A DNA stretch of 42,951 nt from an uncultured Eubacteriales bacterium (GCA_902773895.1 CACYGB010000009.1:1-42951); one strand, 5' to 3'; counted from the first letter of the stretch, positions 1 to 7,356 are shown. Notes: generated from the sequence alone by a model not told the origin. Program-made: numbers and translations.

Positions 1-374
1 TCCAGGTGGTTTTTCAACTCCAGCACGGCTGTTTTTTCGTATTTTTTGCAGATTTGGATGTATTCCCGCAGCGTGGGCAGCATCAGGTCCTTCCGCCCGC
101 GCTGTCCGTCCCTGTCCTGAAGCTGCAGGGCGCGCAGGGTGTCAAAGCTCGTTTCCTCCACCGCCATCCTGTCGCCGCTGACGCGCTGGGTGTCGTCATC
201 GTGGATGATGATGAACTGGCCGTCCGCTGTGCGGTGCACGTCGGTTTCAATGCCGAAATAGCTTCTGTTTCCGGCAGCCACAAAGGCGGAGCAGGTGTTT
301 TCCATTTCAATGCCGCTGAGTCCCCGGTGCGCGATCATGCGGGGCTTGGGCAAATCCAGGTGCAGGGTGTCCAT
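1..374 (-). CDS. Glycerophosphodiester phosphodiesterase, N-terminal part (runs off window)
   Basis: The first ~124 residues of a GDPD-family enzyme are present; the rest lies left of the window. The family hydrolyses glycerophosphodiesters such as glycerophosphocholine to glycerol-3-phosphate and an alcohol. The visible N-terminus has the hallmark motifs in order: AHRG near residue 16 (catalytic His/Arg), the metal-binding GIETDVH near residue 41, IHDDD near residue 57, and ELKNH at the truncated end. There is no signal peptide, so it is probably cytoplasmic. The ATG at 374 follows an AGGAGG ribosome binding site at 8-nt spacing. A terminator at 397-437 separates it from the zinc-ribbon gene upstream on the same strand. 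Substrate cannot be told from this fragment. Confidence 0.9.
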   Translation of the reverse strand, partial: MDTLHLDLPKPRMIAHRGLSGIEMENTCSAFVAAGNRSYFGIETDVHRTADGQFIIIHDDDTQRVSGDRMAVEETSFDTLRALQLQDRDGQRGRKDLMLPTLREYIQICKKYEKTAVLELKNHL

Positions 375-396
375 GGCTTGTGCCTCCTGATATTTC

Positions 397-437
397 CACA
401 AAAAAAGGGCCGCGCCGCGTGGACGAAGCCCTTTTTC
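397..437 (-). terminator. Rho-independent terminator after the zinc-ribbon gene
   Basis: Read on the minus strand, an AAAAGGGC/GCCCTTTT stem (arms 428-435 and 403-410) is followed directly by a run of T. It lies just after the stop of the zinc-ribbon gene and before the GDPD start, so that gene with its RNA leader looks monocistronic. Confidence 0.75.
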
Positions 438-445
438 CGGTTTGC

Positions 446-727
446 TTATTTCCGCTGCATGGCGGCAAAGCATTCGCTGCAGTAGACGGGGCGGTCTTCC
501 CTGGGCAGGAAGGGCACCTGGGTCTCTTTGCCGCAGTTGGCGCAGATCGCAGCGTGCATTTCCCGCGGCGCGCCATTGTTCCGCGCAGCCTTGTGGGCCT
601 GACGGCACTCACGGCAGCGGGTGGGCTCGTTCTGGAAGCCCTTTTCGGCGTAGAATTCCTGTTCACCGGCCGTGAAAACGAATTCCTTGCCACAGTCACG
701 GCACACCAGCGTTTTGTCCTGATACAT
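446..727 (-). CDS. Small zinc-ribbon protein (four CxxC pairs)
   Basis: This 93-residue protein carries four CxxC knuckles: CRDC and CREC in the N-terminal half, CANC and CSEC in the C-terminal half. It therefore likely forms two treble-clef or zinc-ribbon units, each binding one zinc ion. The first half (VCRDCGKEFVFTAGEQEFY...) resembles the 'probable zinc-ribbon domain' family found in many Bacillota and Proteobacteria, whose function is unknown. The ATG at 727 is preceded by GGAGGG at suitable spacing. An ATG 66 nt further up would translate part of the structured RNA leader and lacks a ribosome binding site. The gene is preceded by the 758-971 RNA with no terminator between them, so the RNA is either its leader or a separate RNA read through into it. 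A nucleic-acid or ribosome role is only a guess. Confidence 0.85.
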   Translation of the reverse strand: MYQDKTLVCRDCGKEFVFTAGEQEFYAEKGFQNEPTRCRECRQAHKAARNNGAPREMHAAICANCGKETQVPFLPREDRPVYCSECFAAMQRK

Positions 728-757
728 GGTTCTTGTTCCCTCCGAAAATGATGTCTT

Positions 758-971
758 GGTTAGCATCGGCTGACCTGGTCTTTGACCCCACACTCGCCGG
801 CAGGAATCTTGCTCTGCGCGTTTGCGCCCTCACGCCATTCTCTCGTGCTTTCACACGGCCGGACTTACCTCTAGACCGCACCATGCTCACCGGGGCCTTT
901 GCCCGGCTTACGTGGACCGCTTTGCCTGCGACTGGCATCGGCTTGCAACCACAGACCCGATTTTGCCAACC
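758..971 (-). ncRNA. Structured RNA, ~214 nt, closed by a long terminal stem (possibly raiA-motif-like)
   Basis: Read on the minus strand, the 5' end GGTTGGCA-AAA-TCGG (971-957) pairs with CCGA-TGCTAACC (769-758). This gives a 12-bp closing stem with one AAA bulge and one G-U pair. Inside are several compact hairpins: CCGGG/CCCGG, CGTG-TGAAAG-CACG, GCGC-AAAC-GCGC and GGTC-AAA-GACC. The -10 box of a good promoter lies 7 nt before the closing stem, so transcription should begin at the stem's first base. No convincing protein is encoded. Size, single closed domain and clostridial host resemble the raiA-motif ncRNA, but I cannot verify that from memory of its consensus. It lacks RNase P, tmRNA, SRP, 6S, cobalamin and T-box hallmarks. 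It could be a free ncRNA or a leader regulating the zinc-ribbon gene. Confidence 0.7.
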
Positions 972-977
972 GCCGTC

Positions 978-1006
978 ATTATAGTCTTTTTTTCGGATAA
1001 ACGCAA
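978..1006 (-). promoter_or_regulatory. Sigma-A-type promoter of the structured RNA
   Basis: On the minus strand TTGCGT (1006-1001), a 17-nt spacer and a perfect TATAAT (983-978) place the start of transcription at about 971, the first base of the RNA's closing stem. Confidence 0.8.
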
Positions 1007-1045
1007 GCCCAATTTTGCATTTTTTCCTGTTATTTCCACGGTTTT

Positions 1046-1888
1046 TTAGCCCCGGGCGGCCAAAAGCGCGTCATGGGCGGCCTGGCATCCCGCCCGGGCG
1101 CATTCCCGGGGGGATTTTCCGGCGATCAGCGCCAGCGTCAGGCCGGCGCACAGGGCGTCCCCGGCGCCCGTCAGCGGGATGGCGGGCAGCTTCACCGCGG
1201 GCATCACGCCCTTCTCCTCCCGGCTGGCGTAATACACGCCTTCGGCCCCCATCGAGATAAACACGTTTTTCACCCCGGCGCGCAGCAGCGCCTCTGCCGC
1301 CCGTTCCGCGTGGTTTTCGCCGGTCAGGGCCGTGGCCTCCAGCTGGTTGGGCTTGATGGCGGTCAGATGGCGCAAAATGGGCCGCAGCCGCTGCCCCTTG
1401 ATGGCGCTGACGGGATCGGCAACCAGGGGACAGGTGACGTTGAGCCCGATGAATTCCAGCGTTTCCGGGGGCAGGTTGGCGTCGACGACGCAGGCGTCCG
1501 ACCGGTTGATGGCGTCCAGGCGCTGCGCGATGATTTCCGGCGTCACACGTTCCATGGCCGACATATCGTTGACGGCCGCCGCCATATCGCCCTTTTCATC
1601 GTGGATGCACAAATAGGTGGGGCAGGGGAGATCGGTTTGAATGCTCAAGGCCAGGCCGATGCCTTCGCCCTTGCAGTACGAGGCCAGCAATTCCGCCTGC
1701 CGGCCGCTGCCCAGCGCTGTCAGCAGCTGCACCTGCGCCCCCAGCGCCTTCAGGCGGGAGGCGATGTTGCGGCCCACGCCGCCGGGACGCATCAGGATTT
1801 TGCCGGGATTGGAATCCCGGAACAAAAGCGTGCCTTCCGGCACGCCCAGCAAATCCATATTCATTCCGCCGATTACGGTGACGGTCAT
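1046..1888 (-). CDS. PfkB-family carbohydrate/nucleoside kinase
   Basis: This 280-residue ribokinase-fold kinase has the N-terminal PfkB signature (RPGGVGRNIA, ~34-43). The C-terminal signature TGAGDALCAG places the catalytic base at Asp244 beside the anion hole. It should phosphorylate a sugar or nucleoside hydroxyl with ATP in the cytoplasm. The N-terminal GGMNMDLLG and overall layout resemble pseudouridine/ribokinase-type members. No pseudouridine-5'-phosphate glycosidase neighbour is visible, so the substrate is left open. The ATG at 1888 follows a GGAG site. It is the last gene of the ruvC-to-kinase operon, 15 nt after the small acidic gene. The stop at 1046 is followed by ~40 nt without a clear terminator before the RNA promoter on the same strand. 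Confidence 0.88.
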   Translation of the reverse strand: MTVTVIGGMNMDLLGVPEGTLLFRDSNPGKILMRPGGVGRNIASRLKALGAQVQLLTALGSGRQAELLASYCKGEGIGLALSIQTDLPCPTYLCIHDEKGDMAAAVNDMSAMERVTPEIIAQRLDAINRSDACVVDANLPPETLEFIGLNVTCPLVADPVSAIKGQRLRPILRHLTAIKPNQLEATALTGENHAERAAEALLRAGVKNVFISMGAEGVYYASREEKGVMPAVKLPAIPLTGAGDALCAGLTLALIAGKSPRECARAGCQAAHDALLAARG

Positions 1889-1903
1889 GCGCTCGTCTCC
1901 TTT

Positions 1904-2110
1904 TTACGCGTCCTCGCCGTCCAGCAGGTCGGCGGCCCGGTTCATCAGCTGAAGCGCCTCATCCATGCGCCGCACGTCTTTTTGGATTTCTTCATTGCCG
2001 GTTTCGTCCAGCGCATCCTGCGCTTCGTCCCGGATGTCCTCCAGGTCGGCAATCAGTTCATCCAGCGCCTCGGCAAATTCCGCTAGCGCGTCCCGATAAG
2101 CGTCGTTCAT
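1904..2110 (-). CDS. Small acidic helical protein, unknown function
   Basis: This 68-residue, strongly acidic protein is rich in Ala, Asp, Glu and Leu. A heptad-like pattern (ALAEFAEALDELIADLEDI...) suggests one or two amphipathic helices or a short coiled coil. It has no cysteines, signal peptide or membrane segment. An AAGGAGG site lies 6 nt before the ATG, and it fits tightly between queA (10 nt) and the PfkB kinase (15 nt), which argues it is a real gene. I do not recognise the family. Confidence 0.75.
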   Translation of the reverse strand: MNDAYRDALAEFAEALDELIADLEDIRDEAQDALDETGNEEIQKDVRRMDEALQLMNRAADLLDGEDA

Positions 2111-2120
2111 GTTGCCCTCC

Positions 2121-3146
2121 TTACAGAATCAGCATGCAGTCGCCGAAGGAAAAGAAACGGTATTCCTTTTCCACGGCTTCCCGGTAGGCCGCCAGCGCTT
2201 CTTCCCGGCCCATCAGGGCGGATACCAGCATCAGCAGCGTGCTTTCCGGCAGGTGGAAATTGGTCAAAAGCACGTCGGTAGCCTTGAATTTTACCCCCGG
2301 CGTGATGAAAATGCTGGTCATGCCCCGGCCGGCGTGCACGACGCCGTCGGCTGTGGCGGCGGTTTCCAGGGTGCGCACGCTGGTGGTGCCGATGCACACG
2401 ATGCGGCCGCCGTTTTGCCGGGCTTTGTTGATCCGGGCGGCGGCGTCCTCCGTCACTTCCCAGAATTCGCTGTGCATCTGGTGTTCGCTGACGTCCTCGG
2501 CTTTTACGGGCCGGAAGGTGCCCAGCCCCACGTGCAGCAGCACCGGCACCACGTCGATGCCCTTGTCCCGGATGCGCTGCATCACCTGCGGGGTGAAATG
2601 CAGCCCGGCGGTGGGGGCGGCGGCGCTGCCCTCCTCCCGGGCATAGATGGTCTGGTAACGGTTGGGGTCCTGCAGCTTTTCGTGAATGTAGGGCGGCAGG
2701 GGCATTTCGCCCAGCCGGTCCAGCAGCTCCTCAAACACGCCTTCATAGCAGAACTTCACGATGCGGCCGCCGGCGTCGGTGGTGTCGCCGATTTCACAGC
2801 GCAGCAACCCGTTTCCGAAGGACACCGTGACGCCTTTTTTCAGCCGCCGGCCGGGGCGCACCAGGGTTTCCCAGCTGTCCCGGTCAATGCGCCTGAGCAG
2901 CAGCACCTCCACCGGTACCCCGGTTTCTTCCTTTTCGCCCAGCAGCCGGGCCGGGATCACCTTGGTTTCATTGATCACCATCACGTCGCCGGGGTTCAGA
3001 TAGTCCGGCAGGTCCCGGAAGATTTTGTCTTCCCTGACGCCGGTATCCCGGTGGATCACCATCATCCGGGCGGCGTCCCGGGGCTCAATGGGGGTCTGGG
3101 CGATGCGTTCCTGGGGAAGATCGTAGAAAAAATCACTTGTTTTCAT
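2121..3146 (-). CDS. queA: S-adenosylmethionine:tRNA ribosyltransferase-isomerase QueA
   Basis: QueA transfers the ribosyl moiety of S-adenosylmethionine to 7-aminomethyl-7-deazaguanine in tRNA, forming epoxyqueuosine at wobble position 34 of GUN anticodons. The 341-residue length and family motifs are typical. They include the start MKTSDFFYDLPQERIAQTP, the block ARMMVIHRDTG, the GDVMVINETKVIPARL motif, PTAGLHFT, and a C-terminal LLTNFHLPESTLLMLVSA. I chose ATG 3146, which overlaps the end of the acetyltransferase gene by 14 nt. Longer in-frame starts only read the acetyltransferase in another frame. Initiation is probably coupled to termination of the upstream gene because the Shine-Dalgarno is weak. 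Its position next to ruvAB is common in bacteria. No other queuosine genes are in the window. Confidence 0.97.
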   Translation of the reverse strand: MKTSDFFYDLPQERIAQTPIEPRDAARMMVIHRDTGVREDKIFRDLPDYLNPGDVMVINETKVIPARLLGEKEETGVPVEVLLLRRIDRDSWETLVRPGRRLKKGVTVSFGNGLLRCEIGDTTDAGGRIVKFCYEGVFEELLDRLGEMPLPPYIHEKLQDPNRYQTIYAREEGSAAAPTAGLHFTPQVMQRIRDKGIDVVPVLLHVGLGTFRPVKAEDVSEHQMHSEFWEVTEDAAARINKARQNGGRIVCIGTTSVRTLETAATADGVVHAGRGMTSIFITPGVKFKATDVLLTNFHLPESTLLMLVSALMGREEALAAYREAVEKEYRFFSFGDCMLIL

Positions 3147-3642
3147 GGGAGTCTTCTTTCGAAAATTGGTAGGCGATGCGGGGATCGCCGTTTTCCAGGT
3201 AAATGATGCCGCAGCGGCGGAAGCCCAGCTTGGCCACCACGTGCTGCATGGTTTTGTTGTCATGATGGGTGTCGATGCGCACTTGGTCAATGCGCTCCAG
3301 GCCGAAGCGAAGCGCCTGGGCCACAGCCCCGCGGATCACTCCGTCCGACGCGATGCGGTGGATGGTGCCGTAGGGCAGGCTGTTGGGCCATTGGCCGTCC
3401 TCGATGACGGCATAGGTGGGGTCGTCCCCCAGCATGAAGGCGAACACGGCGTGGGGCGCGCCCGCTTCCTCCATCACAAACAGCTGGCGCTTTTGAATGT
3501 CCTCTTCCAGCAATTCCCGTTCGGGATAGCCGGAATCGCCCCACTGATGGGGATTGCCGGTGCGGGCCATGTAGGCGCGGGCGGCGTCGTAAATCCGCTC
3601 AATGGCGGGCAAATCCTCTGTCTTTGCGGCACGGATCTTCAT
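3133..3642 (-). CDS. GNAT-family N-acetyltransferase
   Basis: This 169-residue protein begins MKIRAAKTEDLPAIERIYDAARAYM, the typical first strand and helix of a GNAT fold, and uses acetyl-CoA. A later IHRIASDGVIRGAVAQAL segment takes the place of the pyrophosphate-binding loop. RIDTHHDNKTMQHVVAKLGF is the characteristic C-terminal helix-strand motif. It sits between ruvB (10-nt gap) and queA (14-nt overlap), so it is co-transcribed with both. The substrate is unknown, and nothing in the operon ties it to DNA repair or tRNA modification. Confidence 0.88.
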   Translation of the reverse strand: MKIRAAKTEDLPAIERIYDAARAYMARTGNPHQWGDSGYPERELLEEDIQKRQLFVMEEAGAPHAVFAFMLGDDPTYAVIEDGQWPNSLPYGTIHRIASDGVIRGAVAQALRFGLERIDQVRIDTHHDNKTMQHVVAKLGFRRCGIIYLENGDPRIAYQFSKEDSHENK

Positions 3643-3651
3643 GAAAGCACC

Positions 3652-4704
3652 TCAGAACAACTGGGTCTGTTCCACGCCGTCGTCGGCGGAAGCGGGGGAC
3701 GCGGCCGGCGGGGTTTTGCCCAGGTGCTGATAGGCCGCCGGGGTGCAGACCCGGCCCCGGGGCGTGCGCATGATGAAGCCCAGCTGCATCAGGTACGGCT
3801 CGTACACGTCCTCGATGGTCACGGCGTCTTCGCCCGTGACGGCGGCCAGGGTGTCCAGGCCCACGGGGCCGCCGCCGAATTTTTCGATCATGGCGTTCAG
3901 TACGGCCCTATCGATCCGGTCCAGGCCCAGCAGGTCGACGTCCTGCATGTTCAGGCTTTCCTTGGCCACCTCTTCGGTGATGTGGCCGTCGGCCCGCACC
4001 TGGGCGAAATCCCGCACCCGCTTGAGCAGGCGGTTGGCGATGCGGGGGGTACCCCGGCTGCGGCGGGCGATTTCCATGATGCCGCCTTGGTCAAAGGGCA
4101 TGCCCAGGATGCCGGCGGACCGGGCCACGATTTTGGCCAGTTCCTCCGGGGAATACATTTCCAGCCGGAATACGATGCCGAACCGGTCCCGCAAAGGCGC
4201 GCTGAGCCGGCCGGCCCGGGTGGTGGCGCCCACCAGGGTGAACTTGGGCAAATCCAGCCGCATGCTGCGGGCCGTGGGGCCTTTGCCGATCATGATGTCC
4301 AGGGCGTAATCCTCCATGGCGGGGTAGAGCACTTCCTCCACGGCCCGGCTCAGGCGGTGGATTTCGTCAATGAACAGGATGTCGCCCTGGTTCAGGTTGG
4401 TCAGGATGGAGGCCAGGTCGCCGGGCCGCTCGATGGCGGGGCCGGAAGTGACCCGGATGTTCTGTCCCATTTCCGCCGCCACGATGCAGGCCAGCGTGGT
4501 TTTGCCCAGGCCCGGCGGGCCGTAGAGCAGAATATGGTCCAGGGCGTCGTGACGCTTCAGGGCGGCGCTGATATAGATTTGCAGGCTGTTTTTCACCTTT
4601 TCCTGGCCGATGTACTCCCGCAGGTGCCTGGGACGCAGGGAAGCATCCAGCTCCTCATCCTCCGGCCGCATGCCGGTCATTACCAGCCGATCATCCATGG
4701 GCAT
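3652..4704 (-). CDS. ruvB: Holliday junction branch-migration DNA helicase RuvB
   Basis: RuvB is the hexameric AAA+ motor that drives branch migration of Holliday junctions bound by RuvA. The 350-residue sequence shows Walker [10 protein letters not shown], Walker B DEIHRL, sensor-1 GATTRAG and arginine-finger region APLRDRFG. The C-terminal winged helix ([12 protein letters not shown]...) and signature FIMRTPRGR follow. The ATG at 4704 follows AAAGGAG at 7-nt spacing. Unusually, a 102-nt gap with two stem-loops separates it from ruvA, whereas ruvA and ruvB are usually nearly contiguous. The last ~20 residues ([16 protein letters not shown]) are a low-complexity tail. Confidence 0.98.
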   Translation of the reverse strand: MPMDDRLVMTGMRPEDEELDASLRPRHLREYIGQEKVKNSLQIYISAALKRHDALDHILLYGPPGLGKTTLACIVAAEMGQNIRVTSGPAIERPGDLASILTNLNQGDILFIDEIHRLSRAVEEVLYPAMEDYALDIMIGKGPTARSMRLDLPKFTLVGATTRAGRLSAPLRDRFGIVFRLEMYSPEELAKIVARSAGILGMPFDQGGIMEIARRSRGTPRIANRLLKRVRDFAQVRADGHITEEVAKESLNMQDVDLLGLDRIDRAVLNAMIEKFGGGPVGLDTLAAVTGEDAVTIEDVYEPYLMQLGFIMRTPRGRVCTPAAYQHLGKTPPAASPASADDGVEQTQLF

Positions 4705-4736
4705 AAGATTGCTCCTTTATGAAGAAATTGACGGGG

Positions 4737-4790
4737 AAACCGGCTTCCCAAGGACCGGTTTGGGCTGACGCGTTTTTCCGTTTTTCAGCC
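4737..4790 (-). other. Two stem-loops between ruvA and ruvB
   Basis: On the minus strand GGCTGA/TCAGCC (arms 4790-4785 and 4768-4763) is followed by AAACCGG/CCGGTTT (4761-4755 and 4743-4737). Neither has a T-run, so they are not simple terminators. They may be processing or mRNA-stability elements, and no promoter is evident in the gap. Confidence 0.4.
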
Positions 4791-4806
4791 GTCTGCCCGG
4801 GATATG

Positions 4807-5409
4807 TTAAAATCCGGCCATATTGCGAAGGGCCAGCCGCACCAGTTCGTTGGCCGAATCGCTTTGGCCCTTGACCTGGGAAACGGCCCGGGCGGCTTCC
4901 GCCGGGGTGTAGCCCAGGGACTGCAGGGCGGCCAGGGCTTCCTGGGCGGCGTCCTCCTGCACGGCGGTCACGGGGGCGCCGCTGGCAGGCGTATAGTCCA
5001 GATCGCTCTGTTCCACCTTTTCCTTCAATTCCAGGGCCAGCCGCTGGGCTGTTTTTTTGCCCACGCCGGGCGCCCGGGACAGGGAGGTAATATCCCCGGT
5101 GATGATGGCCAGGGTCAAATCCCGCAGGGGCATGGCTCCCAGGATGGAAAGCGCCACCTTGGGCCCGATGCCGCTGACGGTGAGCAGCCGGGTAAACATG
5201 CTCTTTTCCTCCTGCGTGGCGAAGCCGAATAAATCAACGGCGTCCTCCCGCACGGAAAAATGGGTGTACACCTTCATTTTTTCGCCCACCGGCGGCGTTT
5301 CCTGCAGGGTGTTCATGCTGACGGACAGCAGGTATCCCACGCCGTTCACGTCGATCACCAGGGTGTTCTGGCCCTTGTCGGCCACCACTCCGTTCAGGTA
5401 TGCGTACAT
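4807..5409 (-). CDS. ruvA: Holliday junction DNA-binding protein RuvA
   Basis: RuvA forms tetramers that clamp the four-way junction and load RuvB. This 200-residue protein has the OB-fold domain I (MYAYLNGVVADKGQNTLVIDVNGVGYLL). Two helix-hairpin-helix motifs follow, centred on LLTVSGIGPKVALSIL and RAPGVGKKTAQRLALELKEK. A flexible linker leads to the C-terminal domain III that contacts RuvB (AQEALAALQSLGYTPAEAARAV...). The ATG at 5409 has a GAGGG site, and the gene lies 11 nt after ruvC, in the standard order. Confidence 0.98.
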   Translation of the reverse strand: MYAYLNGVVADKGQNTLVIDVNGVGYLLSVSMNTLQETPPVGEKMKVYTHFSVREDAVDLFGFATQEEKSMFTRLLTVSGIGPKVALSILGAMPLRDLTLAIITGDITSLSRAPGVGKKTAQRLALELKEKVEQSDLDYTPASGAPVTAVQEDAAQEALAALQSLGYTPAEAARAVSQVKGQSDSANELVRLALRNMAGF

Positions 5410-5420
5410 CGTGATCCCTC

Positions 5421-5915
5421 TTACTTCATCAGGAATTGTTCCTTCATCCGGCCGGAGGCCGCATGGGTCAGGGCGGCGGCCACGGCGTCCGCGGCGTCGT
5501 CCGGGCGAATGATTTTGGGCAGGTTCAGCATCATTTTCACCATCTGCTGCACCTGCATCTTGTCCGCCTTGCCGTAGCCGGTCACCGCCTGCTTGATCTG
5601 CATGGGGGTGTATTCGTACAGCGGCAGGTCAAATTCCGCGCAGGCGCACAGCGCCACGCCCCGGGCGGAGCCCACCGCGATGCCGGTGGTGATGTTCTTG
5701 GCGAAAAACAGTTCTTCAAACACGATTTCCTGGGGCTGATAGGTGACGATCAGCTCCTTCACGCCGGTAAAAATGTGGTGCAGCCGGCGGGGAAACGGCA
5801 TGTCCGGCGGCGTGATCACCGCGCCGCATTCCACCAGCTGCTGCTTGCCCGGCGACGCGTCCACCACACCCCAACCCATGGTGGCCAGCCCCGGGTCAAT
5901 GCCCAAAATACGCAT
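5421..5915 (-). CDS. ruvC: Holliday junction endonuclease RuvC
   Basis: RuvC cleaves four-way junctions symmetrically using two metal ions in an RNase H-like fold. The 164-residue chain keeps the acidic residues of the active site: Asp7 in GIDPGLATMGWGVV, the Glu of VFEELFFAKN near residue 68, and the pair in RPDDAADAVAAALTH. Length is normal for the family. It is the first gene of the operon, with GGAGG before its ATG and a strong promoter 28 nt upstream. The operon runs through ruvA, ruvB, a GNAT, queA, a small acidic gene and a PfkB kinase. Confidence 0.97.
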   Translation of the reverse strand: MRILGIDPGLATMGWGVVDASPGKQQLVECGAVITPPDMPFPRRLHHIFTGVKELIVTYQPQEIVFEELFFAKNITTGIAVGSARGVALCACAEFDLPLYEYTPMQIKQAVTGYGKADKMQVQQMVKMMLNLPKIIRPDDAADAVAAALTHAASGRMKEQFLMK

Positions 5916-5942
5916 AAGGCGCCTCCTTCAATTAACCTATCT

Positions 5943-5972
5943 ATTATAGAACAATTGTGCGCCTTTTGTCAA
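5943..5972 (-). promoter_or_regulatory. Promoter of the ruvC operon
   Basis: On the minus strand there is a perfect TTGACA (5972-5967), an 18-nt spacer and a perfect TATAAT (5948-5943). The -35 box overlaps the stop codon of the upstream methyltransferase-like gene. I see no obvious LexA/SOS operator over it. Confidence 0.85.
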
Positions 5973-6967
5973 TGAAGCGCCGGGGTGTATTTCACTTCTT
6001 CCGGGTCGATTTCCCGGGCGGCGGCGCGGAGCATGTCCATCGTCAGATCGGCGGGGTCGAGCGGCAGGAAGCGGTCCAGTTTCCCCTGGTGGCTCACCGC
6101 GTCCTCCAGCATCAGGGCGCGCAGGAACACAAGCAGGTCCTCTTCGATCCAGTAGGCAAAGGGGACCCCGGCGGTTTCCATCTGCCGGCAGCGCAGGTAC
6201 AGGGGCAGGCCGTCGCCCACGTCGTGCCATAAATCGACAAACGCGAAATCGTATCCCCGCATGGCGCCGCGCAGGAAGTCAAACGCGTCGCCCGGCACGA
6301 TGCGGATCTTGTCCCGGTGCGGGAACTGGGGCAGCAAATGCTCCTGGAACAAACGGATCACATCCCCGCTGCGCTCCACCACCGTGACGGCGGACACCGC
6401 GTCCTTTTGCGCCGCCATGAAGGCGAAGTACCCCAGCCCCAGGCCCAACACGGCCACGCTGCCGCGGGCTTCGGCCAGCGGCTTTTCCATGGTGGCGATT
6501 TCGTTGGGCGTCACGGTCATCCATTCCCGGCCGTTTTCCAGCACCGCCGGGTAAGAAAAGGGCACGGTGAAATACCCGAGCCGGGGTATTTCCCTGCCGT
6601 CCTCCGTCAGGCGCATGGACCCGCAGGGAAACAGCTGGTACGGCGCGTACCGCCGGCGCGTCAGCTGCCAGGCGTTCAGGCGTTTTTCCGGAAAGCGGAT
6701 CCGGCGGTTATAGTCGTTTTCCTGCCAGGGCGGCGCCTCCAGCGGCGTAATGGCAGGGGCCAGGTAACGGCTTTGGAACGCCCGGTCCTCCTCCATCCCC
6801 AGGGCGGCGGACAGCAGCAAAAGGAAGGCCTCGCGCCGGGGCAGGCGGCATTCTTCCGCGAACGATTCGATTTCCCGGGCGGAAAACAGGGCGCCGTCCG
6901 CCGAAAGGAGGCGGGCAAAGGCCGAGCCGGCCCGAACGTTTTCGTCGTTCAGCTTCCTCCAGTCCAT
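5969..6967 (-). CDS. Methyltransferase-like Rossmann protein of unknown function
   Basis: This 332-residue cytoplasmic protein has a helical N-terminal half and a central Rossmann core. AVLGLGLGYFAFMAA (~171-185) resembles the glycine-rich SAM-binding loop. VTVVERSGDVIRLF provides an acidic residue at the end of strand 2, and VPGDAFDFL and YDFAFVDLWHDVGDGLPLY follow. This layout recalls spermidine-synthase-like and class I methyltransferase folds. The ~140 residues before the core (REAFLLLLSAALGMEED..., YAPYQLFPCGSMRLTEDGR) do not match a family I know, so the substrate is open. GGAGG precedes the ATG, and it has its own promoter diverging from the lysine-transport locus. Its stop overlaps the ruvC promoter -35 box. 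Confidence 0.75.
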   Translation of the reverse strand: MDWRKLNDENVRAGSAFARLLSADGALFSAREIESFAEECRLPRREAFLLLLSAALGMEEDRAFQSRYLAPAITPLEAPPWQENDYNRRIRFPEKRLNAWQLTRRRYAPYQLFPCGSMRLTEDGREIPRLGYFTVPFSYPAVLENGREWMTVTPNEIATMEKPLAEARGSVAVLGLGLGYFAFMAAQKDAVSAVTVVERSGDVIRLFQEHLLPQFPHRDKIRIVPGDAFDFLRGAMRGYDFAFVDLWHDVGDGLPLYLRCRQMETAGVPFAYWIEEDLLVFLRALMLEDAVSHQGKLDRFLPLDPADLTMDMLRAAAREIDPEEVKYTPALH

Positions 6968-6991
6968 CTTCCTCCGCTCCTTTCTTTTTTC

Positions 6992-7020
6992 ATGATAGCA
7001 TACAATTCAAACGCCTTCAA
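6992..7020 (-). promoter_or_regulatory. Promoter of the methyltransferase-like gene
   Basis: On the minus strand: TTGAAG (7020-7015), a 17-nt spacer and TATCAT (6997-6992), about 25 nt before the ATG at 6967. Confidence 0.6.
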
Positions 7021-7047
7021 GCGGATTGTACTTTTCCCGTACTTCCC

Positions 7048-7075
7048 TTGACACGGGCGGCATTTCCGCTACAAT
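7048..7075 (+). promoter_or_regulatory. Promoter of the lysine-riboswitch transport operon
   Basis: A perfect TTGACA (7048-7053), a 16-nt spacer and TACAAT (7070-7075). The predicted start near 7082 lies just before a CCGGGC/GCCCGG hairpin and the lysine aptamer. Confidence 0.8.
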
Positions 7076-7104
7076 AAAAGCGAATCCGGGCGAAAGCCCG
7101 GGTG

Positions 7105-7269
7105 GAATAGAGGCGCGGCGATCAAAAGTACGCCCCGGGAGCCGGCAAACGGCGAAGAACGGCGCGGAAAGGGAAAGCCGCCGAAACGGGCCCCCTGCAA
7201 GGGCACCGTTGGGCGAAGGGAGAAGATTCCTTCGACTGTCACGGCGAAAACCGCCGTGGGGCGCTATTC
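7105..7269 (+). promoter_or_regulatory. Lysine riboswitch (L box) aptamer
   Basis: The closing stem GAATAG (7105-7110) pairs with CTATTC (7264-7269). Between them are conserved L-box elements in order: the AGAGGCGC start with AGTA loop region, GGAGCCGGCAAACGGCGAAG, and AAAGGGAAAGCCGCCGAAAC. These are followed by a long P4-type arm, then GACTGTCA and the closing GTGGGGCGCTAT. They match the Bacillus lysC leader in order and spacing (GGGGAGCGTCGCCGAAG, GGCTGTCA, GGAGGGCTAT). An intrinsic terminator follows at 7291, so lysine binding should stop transcription before the transporter genes. Confidence 0.92.
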
Positions 7270-7290
7270 GATCTTCTGTTGCCAGACGGA

Positions 7291-7323
7291 AGCAGCGAAG
7301 CGTTCCCGCTCCGCTGCTTTTTC
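7291..7323 (+). terminator. Riboswitch-controlled terminator
   Basis: An AGCAGCGAAGCG/CGCTCCGCTGCT stem-loop is followed by TTTTT. It lies 22 nt after the lysine aptamer and before the first gene, where the expression platform of a transcriptional OFF switch should be. Confidence 0.85.
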
Positions 7324-7356
7324 TGTATCCGGAATGAATCAAGGAGGACATGAACG

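Noticed and set aside
758-971. RNase P RNA, 6S RNA, tmRNA or cobalamin riboswitch for the structured RNA
   Set aside because: AGAGGTAAGTCCGG briefly recalls the RNase P GAGGAAAGTCCGGG box. The matching ACAGAA...GGCTTA 3' element and overall size are missing, and the hallmarks of the other classes are also absent.
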